Source: Scytonema sp. UIC 10036 (GTDB taxonomy: Bacteria; Cyanobacteriota; Cyanobacteriia; Cyanobacteriales; Nostocaceae). Taken from it: DNA of 64,000 nt. Position numbers and translations under genes: made by a program. The stretch spans positions 69,137-133,136 of the forward strand of contig NZ_WJFC01000009.1 in assembly GCF_009725235.1 (NCBI RefSeq), read 5' to 3'. The notes under the pieces are model-generated. The model was not told the origin of the DNA and ran no database searches. It worked only from the letters and a program-made list of their open reading frames with translations. Below, piece after piece: positions 56,376 to 64,000 of this stretch; position 1 is the first letter of the stretch, and every line of letters starts with the position of its first letter.

Positions 56376-59027
56376 TTAACTACCTCTCAGTATTAACCCT
56401 TCGGCCACGGGATAATCCTCTGTCTTCATGGACAAATACTCTCCTTGCTGCCATAGCGGTAGCTGATCGTTGAAATTTGAGGAGAGTGGGTTTTCAGATT
56501 GACCGGGAGGGGTGATAAACAGAGAATTCTCTAAGTTAGCAAAATCAACAATTTGGCGGTAGCTAGAACCTACAGGCATGATAAAGGTCATAGGATCGTA
56601 AAAGCCCAAGTTGATTGTAAAACGGTCACCACCAAAGGGAACTTGAAAATCTCCCTCGGGTAAGACTGGAGCCAATTGAGCAAAGCGAGCTTGATGAATT
56701 TCTCCCCAAGTTGGCACTGTTTCTCCCAGCTGGTTCAAAGCTTCTTCTAATGCTTGAGCAGCATCATCTAAACATCCCGGTGCTGTTCCTGGTTGATCGC
56801 AAGCTGGGTCCCCATTCAAAATAGCTGACAGGAGATAACGAGGCTGATCCCAGTACTCTCGCCCTACTGTTGCTGCTGGAAGCTGAGTGAGCTGAGTATA
56901 CCAGGTTCCAAAGACTGTGGCTTCTACGCTCATCAGCTGGGTATTTCCATCCCACGCTAGTAAGCGATCGCGCCAAACACGGGCTTGTTCTGATAGTGGG
57001 TCAAGGCGCTCCAAAACCGTTCGGAAGTCACGGTAGAGCAAGCTGACTTGATCGAGCTGAATTTCCCGCACATCTTCAATCGATAGCTTATCCTTATTTA
57101 AAATAAGTTCGCGAATGCGCTCTGCTCGGTAGGGTTCGTCAAAATCTCCATTAATTTCATAAGGGTAGTTTGATGGAGTAATTTTGTTGTTTGCTGTAAC
57201 GATAAAACCTGACTTTGGATTTAAAACCTGTGGTAGTTGTTCAAAAGGAATAAAGCCTTGCCAGTCAAACTCCCCAGTTCCTGTTACCGGGTAAAGTCCA
57301 CTGTGTCCTGACTGACGGATAGGAATTTTACCAGAAGCAAAATAGCCAATGTTGCCCTCATTATCAGCATAAACAAAGTTTTGACTGGGAGCTACGTATG
57401 ATTGCAATGCTACTTTGAATTCTTCCCAATTCTTGGCCCGATTAATATTTAAGTAAGATTCAAGGGTGCGATCTACCGAGTCTAAACTAACCCAACTCAG
57501 AGCCAGCGGTTGGTCTATGCCCAAAGCATCTGAGATTACAGGACCGTAAATACTGGAGCGTACTTGAAGTGAAACCGCTTCAGCATCTTTAACCTCAATG
57601 GTTTCCCAACGCACTTCATAAGGGTGAACTTGATCTTGGTAGAAGTAGCCCTGTCCATCAGCTGTTTCTTCAAGAATATAAAGATCTTGTACATCAATTG
57701 TCGTGTTTGTCACTCCCCAAGCAATATCGTTATTACGACCAATCAATACTCCTGGCAGCCCTGCAAACGTGTTTCCGATAGCCTCTAGGGTAGGAGATTC
57801 TAGATGAGTCAAATATGAGATTGAGGGTGTCTGCAATTGTAAATGTGGATCGTTAGCAAGTATTGGCTTACCAGTCGTGGTGCGATTTCCCGATATCACT
57901 AAATTATTAGAAGCTGCTAAAGAGCCTGGAGGGGTAAAGTTTAATGATTGAAGAGTTTTTTCCCCCGCTTGTATTTCCTGAGGTAATGCTTGGAACGCAT
58001 CTGCTGACTTTAGTGATTTTACGTTTAAATCTAATTGATTGAGGTCTTCAGGCTGGAGAATAGTAAAAGCATTCTCAGGATAAGAGGGAAACAGTTCTTG
58101 AATACGCTCAAAACTTAGCCCTAAAGTTAGGAGTCGAGAATATATTAGCTCTCTATTCAAGTCAGCCGAGAGATTAAGGCTGTTTATTTTACTTGTAACT
58201 AAAACATCTACTGGTTGCCAAGATTCAGGCTTATAATCTAGTAGATCGAACTGTGGGGAGAGAGTTGAGGCAGTATTAAGGTATGCGTTCACCCCGGCAG
58301 AGTAAGTATCTACGATATGTTTTGCTTCAGGAGATAAGTTTTCATAAGCAGACTCTGCTGCTTGATAAAGCCCAATACTGCGTATATAAATGTCCTGTGT
58401 TAGCGCATCTTCTCCCAATACTTCTGCAAGCCGACCAGTACCAAAACGGCGCTGGTAATCCATTTGCCAAAAACGATCTTGAGCATGGACGAAGCCTTGA
58501 GCGAAAAACAGGTCTTTCTCATTTTGTGCTTGGATATGAGCAATTCCTGTAGGCTCACGCCACACTTCCACTTTATCCGTCAGTTCTGGGAAACTTAAAG
58601 AAAAGATATTGTCGCTGGTATCAGTATACAGATCCTCATAATTAGAACTGCCAAGTAAAAATTTTTCTTGAACTCCATTCTCTGCTTCTATCAGACTATT
58701 GGCGCTTAGGTCAGTGACATAATTAATTCCAGCGATTCCAGCTAGTGGGTCGTCGATAGTCCCTGAACTGGGAAATTGAGATGCGATTGAAACATAATCT
58801 GTATTTTGTTTCAATAACGTTAAGTCTGTTGCGCTACTGTTAAAACTTTCTGTGCTATCAAAGTTCTGAGCGAAGAATTCCTCTAACTTAGAGGTGCTAG
58901 CAGATTCTCTAAAATTAATAGGAGTTGGTGAAGGGAACCCGGTCAAGTCCTTATGCTCTGTTAGCCCAAGCTGAGGGATAGAGTCTCCTAAGGCTGCCTC
59001 TTGCGGTAGAAATACTTCTGATATCAT
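56376..59027 (-). CDS. Penicillin acylase family Ntn hydrolase
   Basis: An 883-residue member of the penicillin amidase (N-terminal nucleophile) family, enzymes that split amide bonds of acylated amines, including PvdQ-type acylases that remove fatty chains. The alpha-chain part begins near residue 150 (VEVWREPTGIAHIQA, FAQGFVHAQDRFWQMD, RRFGTGRLAEVLG). The likely autocleavage site is before Ser373 in GSLAASNNLVISGNRTT, with TGKPILANDPHL after it; the residue before the nucleophile is Ala, where Gly is common. The beta chain carries DNEGNIGYFASGKIP and TANNKITP. Residues 1-150 are a non-conserved extension without a classical signal peptide, so the location of the enzyme is unclear. It stands alone between MITE copies, beside FAAL-NRPS genes, which suggests deacylation of the lipopeptide, or resistance. 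Confidence 0.9.
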   Translation of the reverse strand: MISEVFLPQEAALGDSIPQLGLTEHKDLTGFPSPTPINFRESASTSKLEEFFAQNFDSTESFNSSATDLTLLKQNTDYVSIASQFPSSGTIDDPLAGIAGINYVTDLSANSLIEAENGVQEKFLLGSSNYEDLYTDTSDNIFSLSFPELTDKVEVWREPTGIAHIQAQNEKDLFFAQGFVHAQDRFWQMDYQRRFGTGRLAEVLGEDALTQDIYIRSIGLYQAAESAYENLSPEAKHIVDTYSAGVNAYLNTASTLSPQFDLLDYKPESWQPVDVLVTSKINSLNLSADLNRELIYSRLLTLGLSFERIQELFPSYPENAFTILQPEDLNQLDLNVKSLKSADAFQALPQEIQAGEKTLQSLNFTPPGSLAASNNLVISGNRTTTGKPILANDPHLQLQTPSISYLTHLESPTLEAIGNTFAGLPGVLIGRNNDIAWGVTNTTIDVQDLYILEETADGQGYFYQDQVHPYEVRWETIEVKDAEAVSLQVRSSIYGPVISDALGIDQPLALSWVSLDSVDRTLESYLNINRAKNWEEFKVALQSYVAPSQNFVYADNEGNIGYFASGKIPIRQSGHSGLYPVTGTGEFDWQGFIPFEQLPQVLNPKSGFIVTANNKITPSNYPYEINGDFDEPYRAERIRELILNKDKLSIEDVREIQLDQVSLLYRDFRTVLERLDPLSEQARVWRDRLLAWDGNTQLMSVEATVFGTWYTQLTQLPAATVGREYWDQPRYLLSAILNGDPACDQPGTAPGCLDDAAQALEEALNQLGETVPTWGEIHQARFAQLAPVLPEGDFQVPFGGDRFTINLGFYDPMTFIMPVGSSYRQIVDFANLENSLFITPPGQSENPLSSNFNDQLPLWQQGEYLSMKTEDYPVAEGLILRGS

Positions 59028-59291
59028 GGATGAATACTGAATAATTAAGCGGCTCCAATTGGAACCTACTAGTGATGGTAAGTTAGCAATGATTCCTTTT
59101 ATATTACTATAAAAAATAAAAATAAAGAATGAGATTAAGCTACTATAGCAATCCTATTTGAGATCCAAACAAGGGAGACAAGGAAGACAAGGAGGACAAG
59201 GAAGAGGTGTTTGTAAATCATTTAGGACTGCTGTAGTACCGCATGGCATAAATAAAGAGCCCTTTTTTACGAGTCAAACTTATAGTCAAAA

Positions 59292-59465
59292 TTAAGTTGT
59301 GAGATGGGAACATGACTTACGCCAACGTGTACTGGTCTCAATACCTTTTTGATAAAACGCTTTAAACAGATTTTCTACCAGGTAATACCAATTGAGAAGC
59401 TCTCGTCCTGAGTCAGGAGGTAAAGGGCTGAGGCGGCGATATCCAAATATGTCAAATTGACACAT
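59292..59465 (-). CDS. Possible small ORF, unknown
   Basis: 57 codons starting MCQFDIFGYRRLSPLPP and including ELLNWYYLVENLFKAFYQKG. The composition looks like a real protein fragment, but I cannot place it; it may be the end of a decayed larger gene. No good ribosome binding site. Confidence 0.25.
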   Translation of the reverse strand: MCQFDIFGYRRLSPLPPDSGRELLNWYYLVENLFKAFYQKGIETSTRWRKSCSHLTT

Positions 59466-59519
59466 TTCAACTTTTTGGCTACTTGCATAAATCTACTGGC
59501 AATTTTAACACTTCCATCA

Positions 59520-59700
59520 AACTTATACCGTTTTCAGATGAAGATGCATAGAAAAAACTCTACGATCTGTGGCATCTCTCCTTACCCCCCTTAGTCCCCC
59601 CTTATAAAGGGAGGAAACAGGAAATTTCTTTTCCTCCCCTTTATGAGGGGAGGTTAGGAGGGGTAAAAATAATGTGCAGCTTCATATTAAATTGGTATTA
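59520..59700. mobile_element. MITE copy B (inverted relative to copy A)
   Basis: Reverse complement of 54254-54468 apart from a 34-bp difference. Ends in TTCATATTAAATTGGTATTA. Copies A and B enclose mbtH, the small gene and the acylase. Confidence 0.8.
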
Positions 59701-59805
59701 GCCTTTTCAAACTGAAATAAGCTATGATTTTAAAGTTTCTGCTAAAAGTGATATGATATTACGTCATATTGCTAAAAAAATTATTGCTAGAAAAATGTTA
59801 TTGCA

Positions 59806-60435
59806 ATGCTGAGTTTTAATACCATAGTTGTGTTTGCCAGCGCCTCGTTTATACTTACTATTACGCCTGGACCAGACATTATTTATGTCATCACTTGTGG
59901 TATTGCACAGGGAAAACGTGCAGGGTTTCTCGCAGCCTTAGGATTCAGCATTGGCGTGATTGTTCATACTACTTTTGCAGTAGTCGGTTTGTCAGCGCTA
60001 ATTAGCTCCTCAGCATTCGTATTTCAAGTAGTAAAATATGCTGGAGCTTTATACTTCGTCTATTTAGGTATAAAGTTGTTCACCGCTAAGAGTAACTTCT
60101 TGCTTCAGCAACAGCAGGATGATAAGTTATCGCTGAAGATTTTCTGGCAAAGTATTGTTGCAAATGTACTTAATCCTAAAGTCACACTCTTTTTTCTAGC
60201 ATTTCTGCCACAGTTTGTGAATTTTACTCATGGCAAAGTCGCCATGCAAATGCTGCTCTTAGGTGGGATCTTTATGCTAGTTACCTTCAGTGTTTTTAGC
60301 TTTGTTGGCTATTTTGCAAGTAGTATTGGAAATTGGTTACGTAAGAAGCCTAGACTAGCTAATAAGTTGCATTGGGTGGCTGGATGTGTGTTTATTGGGC
60401 TTGGTATTCGGGTAGCTTTACTAGAGCATCGTTAA
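59806..60435 (+). CDS. LysE/RhtB family exporter
   Basis: A 209-residue inner-membrane exporter for amino acids or related small molecules. It has the family start (FILTITPGPDIIYVITCGIAQGKRAGF), six hydrophobic segments, and the NPKVTLFFLAFLPQFV motif. ATG 59806 is the natural start. The last helix ends in GLGIRVALLEHR. It is followed 155 bases later by an NRPS gene on the same strand, and no other transporter is seen in the lipopeptide locus. It is too small a channel type for a full lipopeptide; export of an amino acid precursor or by-product is more likely. Confidence 0.92.
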   Translation: MLSFNTIVVFASASFILTITPGPDIIYVITCGIAQGKRAGFLAALGFSIGVIVHTTFAVVGLSALISSSAFVFQVVKYAGALYFVYLGIKLFTAKSNFLLQQQQDDKLSLKIFWQSIVANVLNPKVTLFFLAFLPQFVNFTHGKVAMQMLLLGGIFMLVTFSVFSFVGYFASSIGNWLRKKPRLANKLHWVAGCVFIGLGIRVALLEHR

Positions 60436-60590
60436 TTTTCCGTATCAGTTTAATAGACATGGCTTTCCATAGGGTTAACTTTAAATCAGAATCAACGTAA
60501 AAATCAGAGTTGGAAGTGGTACACGGTTAAAATCCCGTTTAATAGTTTTTGAAGTCAAAAAGTTTAGCAATAAAACAGGAAGATAGCACA

Positions 60591-63500
60591 ATGGCAGACA
60601 AAGTTTTCTTGTTCAATACATCATTTGCTCAAGAGCGACTATGGTTCCTTCATCAGCTAGAACCGAAAAGCACGTTTTACAACATTTCTGTGGCAGTGCG
60701 CTTTACAGGTAGGCTCAACGAAGTGGCGCTGCAACAAAGCCTTTGTGAAATTGTGCGGCGACACGAAGCCTTGCGGACGACCTTCACTACAGTAGAAGGG
60801 CAACCAATGCAAGTCATTTCTCCCAATGTTAACTTGACAACAAAGGTGATCGATTTGCGGCAGTTGTCAAAAACCCACAGAGAAGCCAAAGCAATGAATG
60901 TGGCGGCAGCAGAAGCACAAAAGCCATTCGACCTTGCTCAAGGGCCGTTGCTGCGAACAACTTTATTACAACTAGACGAACAGGAGTGTGTGGCACTGCT
61001 AACGATGCATCACATTATCAGCGACGGCTGGTCCACATCTGTACTGATTCGCGAGATAACGATACTCTACCAAGCCTTTTGCGCCGGCTTCCCGGTGCCA
61101 CTCAAAGAACTCCCCATACAGTACGCCGACTACGCCCACTGGCAGCGTGAATGGCTACAAGGGGAAGTGCGACAGAGGCAATTGACCTACTGGCAGCAAC
61201 ATCTAGCGAGCGCGCCGCCCATATTGGAATTGCCCACAGACCGACCACGCCCTGCCGTGCAGTCCTTCCGAGGCGCACACCAATCGTTTACACTTCCAAA
61301 AAACCTGTATACTTCACTCGTAGCACTCAGCCACAAACATGAAGTCACATTATTCATGACCCTGCTGGCAGCGTTCCAGACTCTGATGGAACGCTACACT
61401 GGAGTTGAAGATATTGTTGTCGGTTCGCCGATCGCAAACCGTACCCGCCTTGAAACTGAGGGATTAATTGGATTTTTCGTCAACACACTTGTGTTGCGAA
61501 CTAACCTCTCAGGTAACCCAACGTTTGAACAATTGCTTTCGCGGGTACGGGAGGTGACCTTAGGAGCGTATGCCCATCAAGAGATGCCCTTTGAGCAGTT
61601 GGTGGAAGTACTACAGCCCGAACGACATCTCAGCCACAATCCATTGTTCCAGGTGATGTTTGCCTTGCAAAACGCCCCACAGGAGACCTTAACACTGCCC
61701 GGGTTGCAATTGCAGTTGCTCAATCCACCCACAACCACCGCACAGTTCGATCTGACACTGGTCATGGAAGAGACAGACGCGGAATTACGGGGAGCAATGG
61801 AGTACAACAGCGACCTGTTTGATGCGACTACCATCACCCGCATACTGAGACATTTCCAAACCCTGCTTGAAGGTATCGTTGCGGCTCCAGAACAACGTCT
61901 CTCGAACATCCCCCTCCTGCCGAGTGATGAGCGTCATCAACTGTTAGTAGAATGGAATCACACCCAAGCTTCTTATCCAGAAGATGCTTGTATTCATCAC
62001 CTCTTGGAGGCGCAACAACAGCAGTCTCCTGATGCTATTGCCGCCGTTTTTGCTGACGAACAACTCACTTACCACGAACTCAATGCTCGTGCCAATCAAC
62101 TGGCTCGCCATCTGCAAACCCTAGGTGTTGGTCCTGAGGTGCTCGTTGGCGTCTGCATGGAGCGCTCTTTAGAGATGTTGGTTGCACTACTGGGTATCCT
62201 CAAAGCTGGCGGCGCTTATGTACCTCTTGACCCCGCTTACCCACAAGAACGTTTAGCCTTTATGCTAGAGGATGCTCAGGTTTGTGTCCTCCTGACTCAG
62301 GAGTGTTTGTCCAAAAGCTTTACCGCTCATAAAGCACGTATCATTTGTATTGATACGGATTGGGAGAGGATAGGTCAAGAGCAGGGAGAAAACTTGATAA
62401 ATGAGGTTATACCTGAGAATTTAGCGTATGTCATCTATACTTCCGGATCAACAGGTACACCAAAGGGAGTACTCATTAGTCACAACTCTTTGGTGAACTA
62501 TACTCTCGCTATCATGAAGCAGTTTAATTTGCAATGCGACGATAGGGTTTTACAATTTGCTTCAATAAGCTTTGACGTTTCAGTAGAAGAAATCTTCCCT
62601 ACGTGGTTAAGCGGCGCTACTATCGTACTCCAAAATGAAAAGTCGTTAACTTCCTGCAGGTATCTCCTAGAGATAATAGAAAAAGAGAGTATAACTCTGA
62701 TGGAACTGCCAGCAGCCTACTGGCATCAGTGGGTTGATGAGCTATCTCTTTCAGAAAAACAATTACCTGCCTCTTTTCGCTCGATCATTGTTGGCAGCGA
62801 TAACATCTCTTTAGAAAAATTTGTAACCTGGCAGAAGTTTGGTGTACCTTTTATCAATGTTTACGGTCTAACTGAGGCAACAGTTACATCAACACTCCAT
62901 ACATTTCCTATAAGCACAGAGAACCAGGAAGTTTGGTCTACTCTACACATTGGTCGCCCTATTGCCAACACACAAATATATTTACTAGATTCTTATCTCC
63001 AGCCTGTCCCTATTGGTAAGTCAGGCGAACTATACGTTGGTGGTATTGGTCTAACTAGAGGTTATATTAACCGCCCAGATCTGACCGCTGATAAACTCAT
63101 ACCCAATTCATTTAGTAAACAACCAGGAGCACGTTTATACAAAACTGGTGACTTAGCTCGTTATTTGCCGGATGGGAACATTGAGTTCTTAGGGCGTATC
63201 GATCATCAAGTAAAACTTCGTGGTTACCGAATAGAGTTGAGTGAGATTGAAACAGCTTTGTCTCAACATCAGTGTATTCAGTCTGTTGCAGTCTTGGTTC
63301 AAAACGATAATGTCACTGACAAACGCTTAGTGGCTTACCTAGTCCTTAAAACAGGACAAACTCCCACAGTTAATGAACTACGTCGTTTCTTAAGAAAAAC
63401 TTTACCTGAGTACATGATCCCATCCGTCTTCACAATGTTGGAGGCTTTACCACTGGCACCCAACGGCAAGCTAGATCGTCGATTGCTCTCCGTACTTAAT

Positions 63501-63875
63501 CTTACACGCCCTGATTTAGAAGAAGCTTTTGTAGCTCCCCGCAACCCGGTTGAAGAAACATTAGCTGAAATTTGGGCTGAAGTTCTTGGACTTGAAAAAG
63601 TTGGTATTCATGACAATTTTTTTGATTTAGGAGGGCATTCTTTGATGGTTACCCAAATCATCTCCCGCATACGTAAAGCCTTCGATGTAGAAATATCTTT
63701 GCGTAGCTTGTTTGAAACGCCTACTATAGCAGACCTCGTTGTAATCATTGTGCAAAACCAGGCTGCACAAATGAATAGTGACGATATTGATCGGATTTTA
63801 ACAGAGTTAGAACAAATTTCAGAACACGAAGCACAGTTATTGTCTTGTGGGGCAACAACAGCAATCCTAACATGA
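60591..63875 (+). CDS. NRPS: C-A-PCP, chimeric single module
   Basis: A stand-alone module of 1094 residues if it starts at ATG 60591 (AGGAAG 12 bases upstream), rather than TTG 60549. C domain (residues about 8-440, HHIISDGWS near 142), A domain (about 460-930, YTSGSTGTPKG) and PCP (LGGHSLMVTQI near 1015), then a short tail with DDIDRILTELEQISEHEAQ, which looks like a docking helix. Up to the VCVLLT motif the gene is nearly identical to module 2 of the minus-strand NRPS; from there the A-domain core is unrelated, with the code read as DVEEIGVVTK. Acidic residues at pocket positions suggest a basic substrate such as Orn, Lys or Arg. The N-terminus begins abruptly just before the C domain, which fits origin by duplication. 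No thioesterase. Confidence 0.93.
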   Translation: MADKVFLFNTSFAQERLWFLHQLEPKSTFYNISVAVRFTGRLNEVALQQSLCEIVRRHEALRTTFTTVEGQPMQVISPNVNLTTKVIDLRQLSKTHREAKAMNVAAAEAQKPFDLAQGPLLRTTLLQLDEQECVALLTMHHIISDGWSTSVLIREITILYQAFCAGFPVPLKELPIQYADYAHWQREWLQGEVRQRQLTYWQQHLASAPPILELPTDRPRPAVQSFRGAHQSFTLPKNLYTSLVALSHKHEVTLFMTLLAAFQTLMERYTGVEDIVVGSPIANRTRLETEGLIGFFVNTLVLRTNLSGNPTFEQLLSRVREVTLGAYAHQEMPFEQLVEVLQPERHLSHNPLFQVMFALQNAPQETLTLPGLQLQLLNPPTTTAQFDLTLVMEETDAELRGAMEYNSDLFDATTITRILRHFQTLLEGIVAAPEQRLSNIPLLPSDERHQLLVEWNHTQASYPEDACIHHLLEAQQQQSPDAIAAVFADEQLTYHELNARANQLARHLQTLGVGPEVLVGVCMERSLEMLVALLGILKAGGAYVPLDPAYPQERLAFMLEDAQVCVLLTQECLSKSFTAHKARIICIDTDWERIGQEQGENLINEVIPENLAYVIYTSGSTGTPKGVLISHNSLVNYTLAIMKQFNLQCDDRVLQFASISFDVSVEEIFPTWLSGATIVLQNEKSLTSCRYLLEIIEKESITLMELPAAYWHQWVDELSLSEKQLPASFRSIIVGSDNISLEKFVTWQKFGVPFINVYGLTEATVTSTLHTFPISTENQEVWSTLHIGRPIANTQIYLLDSYLQPVPIGKSGELYVGGIGLTRGYINRPDLTADKLIPNSFSKQPGARLYKTGDLARYLPDGNIEFLGRIDHQVKLRGYRIELSEIETALSQHQCIQSVAVLVQNDNVTDKRLVAYLVLKTGQTPTVNELRRFLRKTLPEYMIPSVFTMLEALPLAPNGKLDRRLLSVLNLTRPDLEEAFVAPRNPVEETLAEIWAEVLGLEKVGIHDNFFDLGGHSLMVTQIISRIRKAFDVEISLRSLFETPTIADLVVIIVQNQAAQMNSDDIDRILTELEQISEHEAQLLSCGATTAILT
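60621..62299 (+). repeat. Inverted repeat arm 2 (1,679 bp, NRPS C-A region)
   Basis: Partner of 28628-30306 in opposite orientation. Homology begins at the TCATTTGCTCAAGAGC motif at the start of the C domain and ends at GACTCA within the A-domain N-lobe. Confidence 0.9.
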
Positions 63876-63876
63876 T

Positions 63877-63966
63877 TACCCCCCTTAGTCCCCCCTTATA
63901 AAGGGGGGAAATAAGAGAAATTGAGTTCCCTCCCCTTTATAAGGGGAGGGTTAGGGTGGGGTAAAA
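63877..63966. repeat. CCCCTTATAAAGGGG palindromic repeat after the NRPS
   Basis: C-rich and G-rich palindromes related to the inner part of MITE copies A and B. It starts right after the NRPS stop codon and may act as a terminator. Confidence 0.65.
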
Positions 63967-64000
63967 AATATTTGATACATCAATCATGACTTTTCAAACA

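Larger units (their letters stand above)
59028..59805. other. Intergenic region with MITE copy B
   Basis: Contains the acylase promoter side, a purine-rich AAGGAAGACAAGGAGG repeat at about 59170-59205, a possible 57-codon open frame (59292-59465, minus) and MITE copy B at 59520-59700, followed by the leader of the exporter gene. Confidence 0.5.

Noticed and set aside
61577..61909. 110-codon open frame antisense to the plus-strand NRPS (also at 29018-29350)
   Set aside because: It appears twice only because the underlying NRPS segment is duplicated; it has no features of its own.

Overview
The window is from a filamentous, probably heterocystous, cyanobacterium. Signs are frequent HIP1 octamers (GCGATCGC), heptameric short tandem repeats between genes, a PEP-CTERM protein, several families of small palindromic mobile repeats, and cyanobacterial-style FAAL/NRPS/PKS genes. 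All product names come from reading the translations; no database search was possible.

Region 1 (1-13.7 kb) looks like the trailing part of a scytonemin-type locus. It holds the 3' part of eboE, a convergent PEP-CTERM gene, eboF, and then a dedicated aromatic supply operon: fused trpEG, trpC, a zinc-less MDR oxidoreductase, trpA, trpB, trpD and a type I-beta DAHP synthase. Every spacer of this operon carries heptamer repeats, and several genes take their last codons and stop from the repeats. The scy genes are not in the window. Region 2 (14.3-18.7 kb) holds three consecutive low-complexity Gly/Ser/Asn-rich genes, each with a strong ribosome binding site. They share short motifs, and the third carries eight IGNGNW-type repeats that suggest a beta-solenoid.

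Region 3 (18.9-23 kb) has single genes: a VOC protein, a secreted phytochelatin-synthase-like peptidase, Hsp20, a DUF1232 protein, and a lipoprotein substrate-binding component of an iron-type ABC importer preceded by a 20-bp perfect palindrome. Region 4 (23-26.9 kb) is a graveyard: an EamA remnant, two arrays of Tn7-like TnsB-type sites (one possibly a 450-bp mini-element), internally deleted tnsA/tnsB, a MITE, and fragments of three transposase families.

Region 5 (27-64 kb) is a large lipopeptide locus. On the minus strand, in transcription order: MbtH and a small unknown protein lie upstream; then a broken type II thioesterase; NRPS C-A-PCP; PKS KS-AT-KR-ACP; FAAL-ACP-C-A-PCP-C-A-PCP; a divergent SHMT-like PLP enzyme; and C-A-MT-PCP-C-A-PCP. 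A penicillin-acylase-type Ntn hydrolase lies further upstream, and on the plus strand there are a LysE-type exporter and a separate C-A-PCP NRPS. No thioesterase release domain is present.

The NRPS genes show recent recombination. A 1,679-bp nearly identical inverted repeat links the plus-strand NRPS with the last module of the minus-strand NRPS. A 460-bp nearly identical tract shows that the serine module carries the stub of a methyltransferase domain removed by an in-frame deletion of about 1,119 bp. Together, FAAL, acylase and the SHMT-like enzyme suggest a lipopeptide that may be made as an acylated precursor and may contain an unusual beta-hydroxy amino acid. This is inference, and I do not recognise the cluster as a known one.
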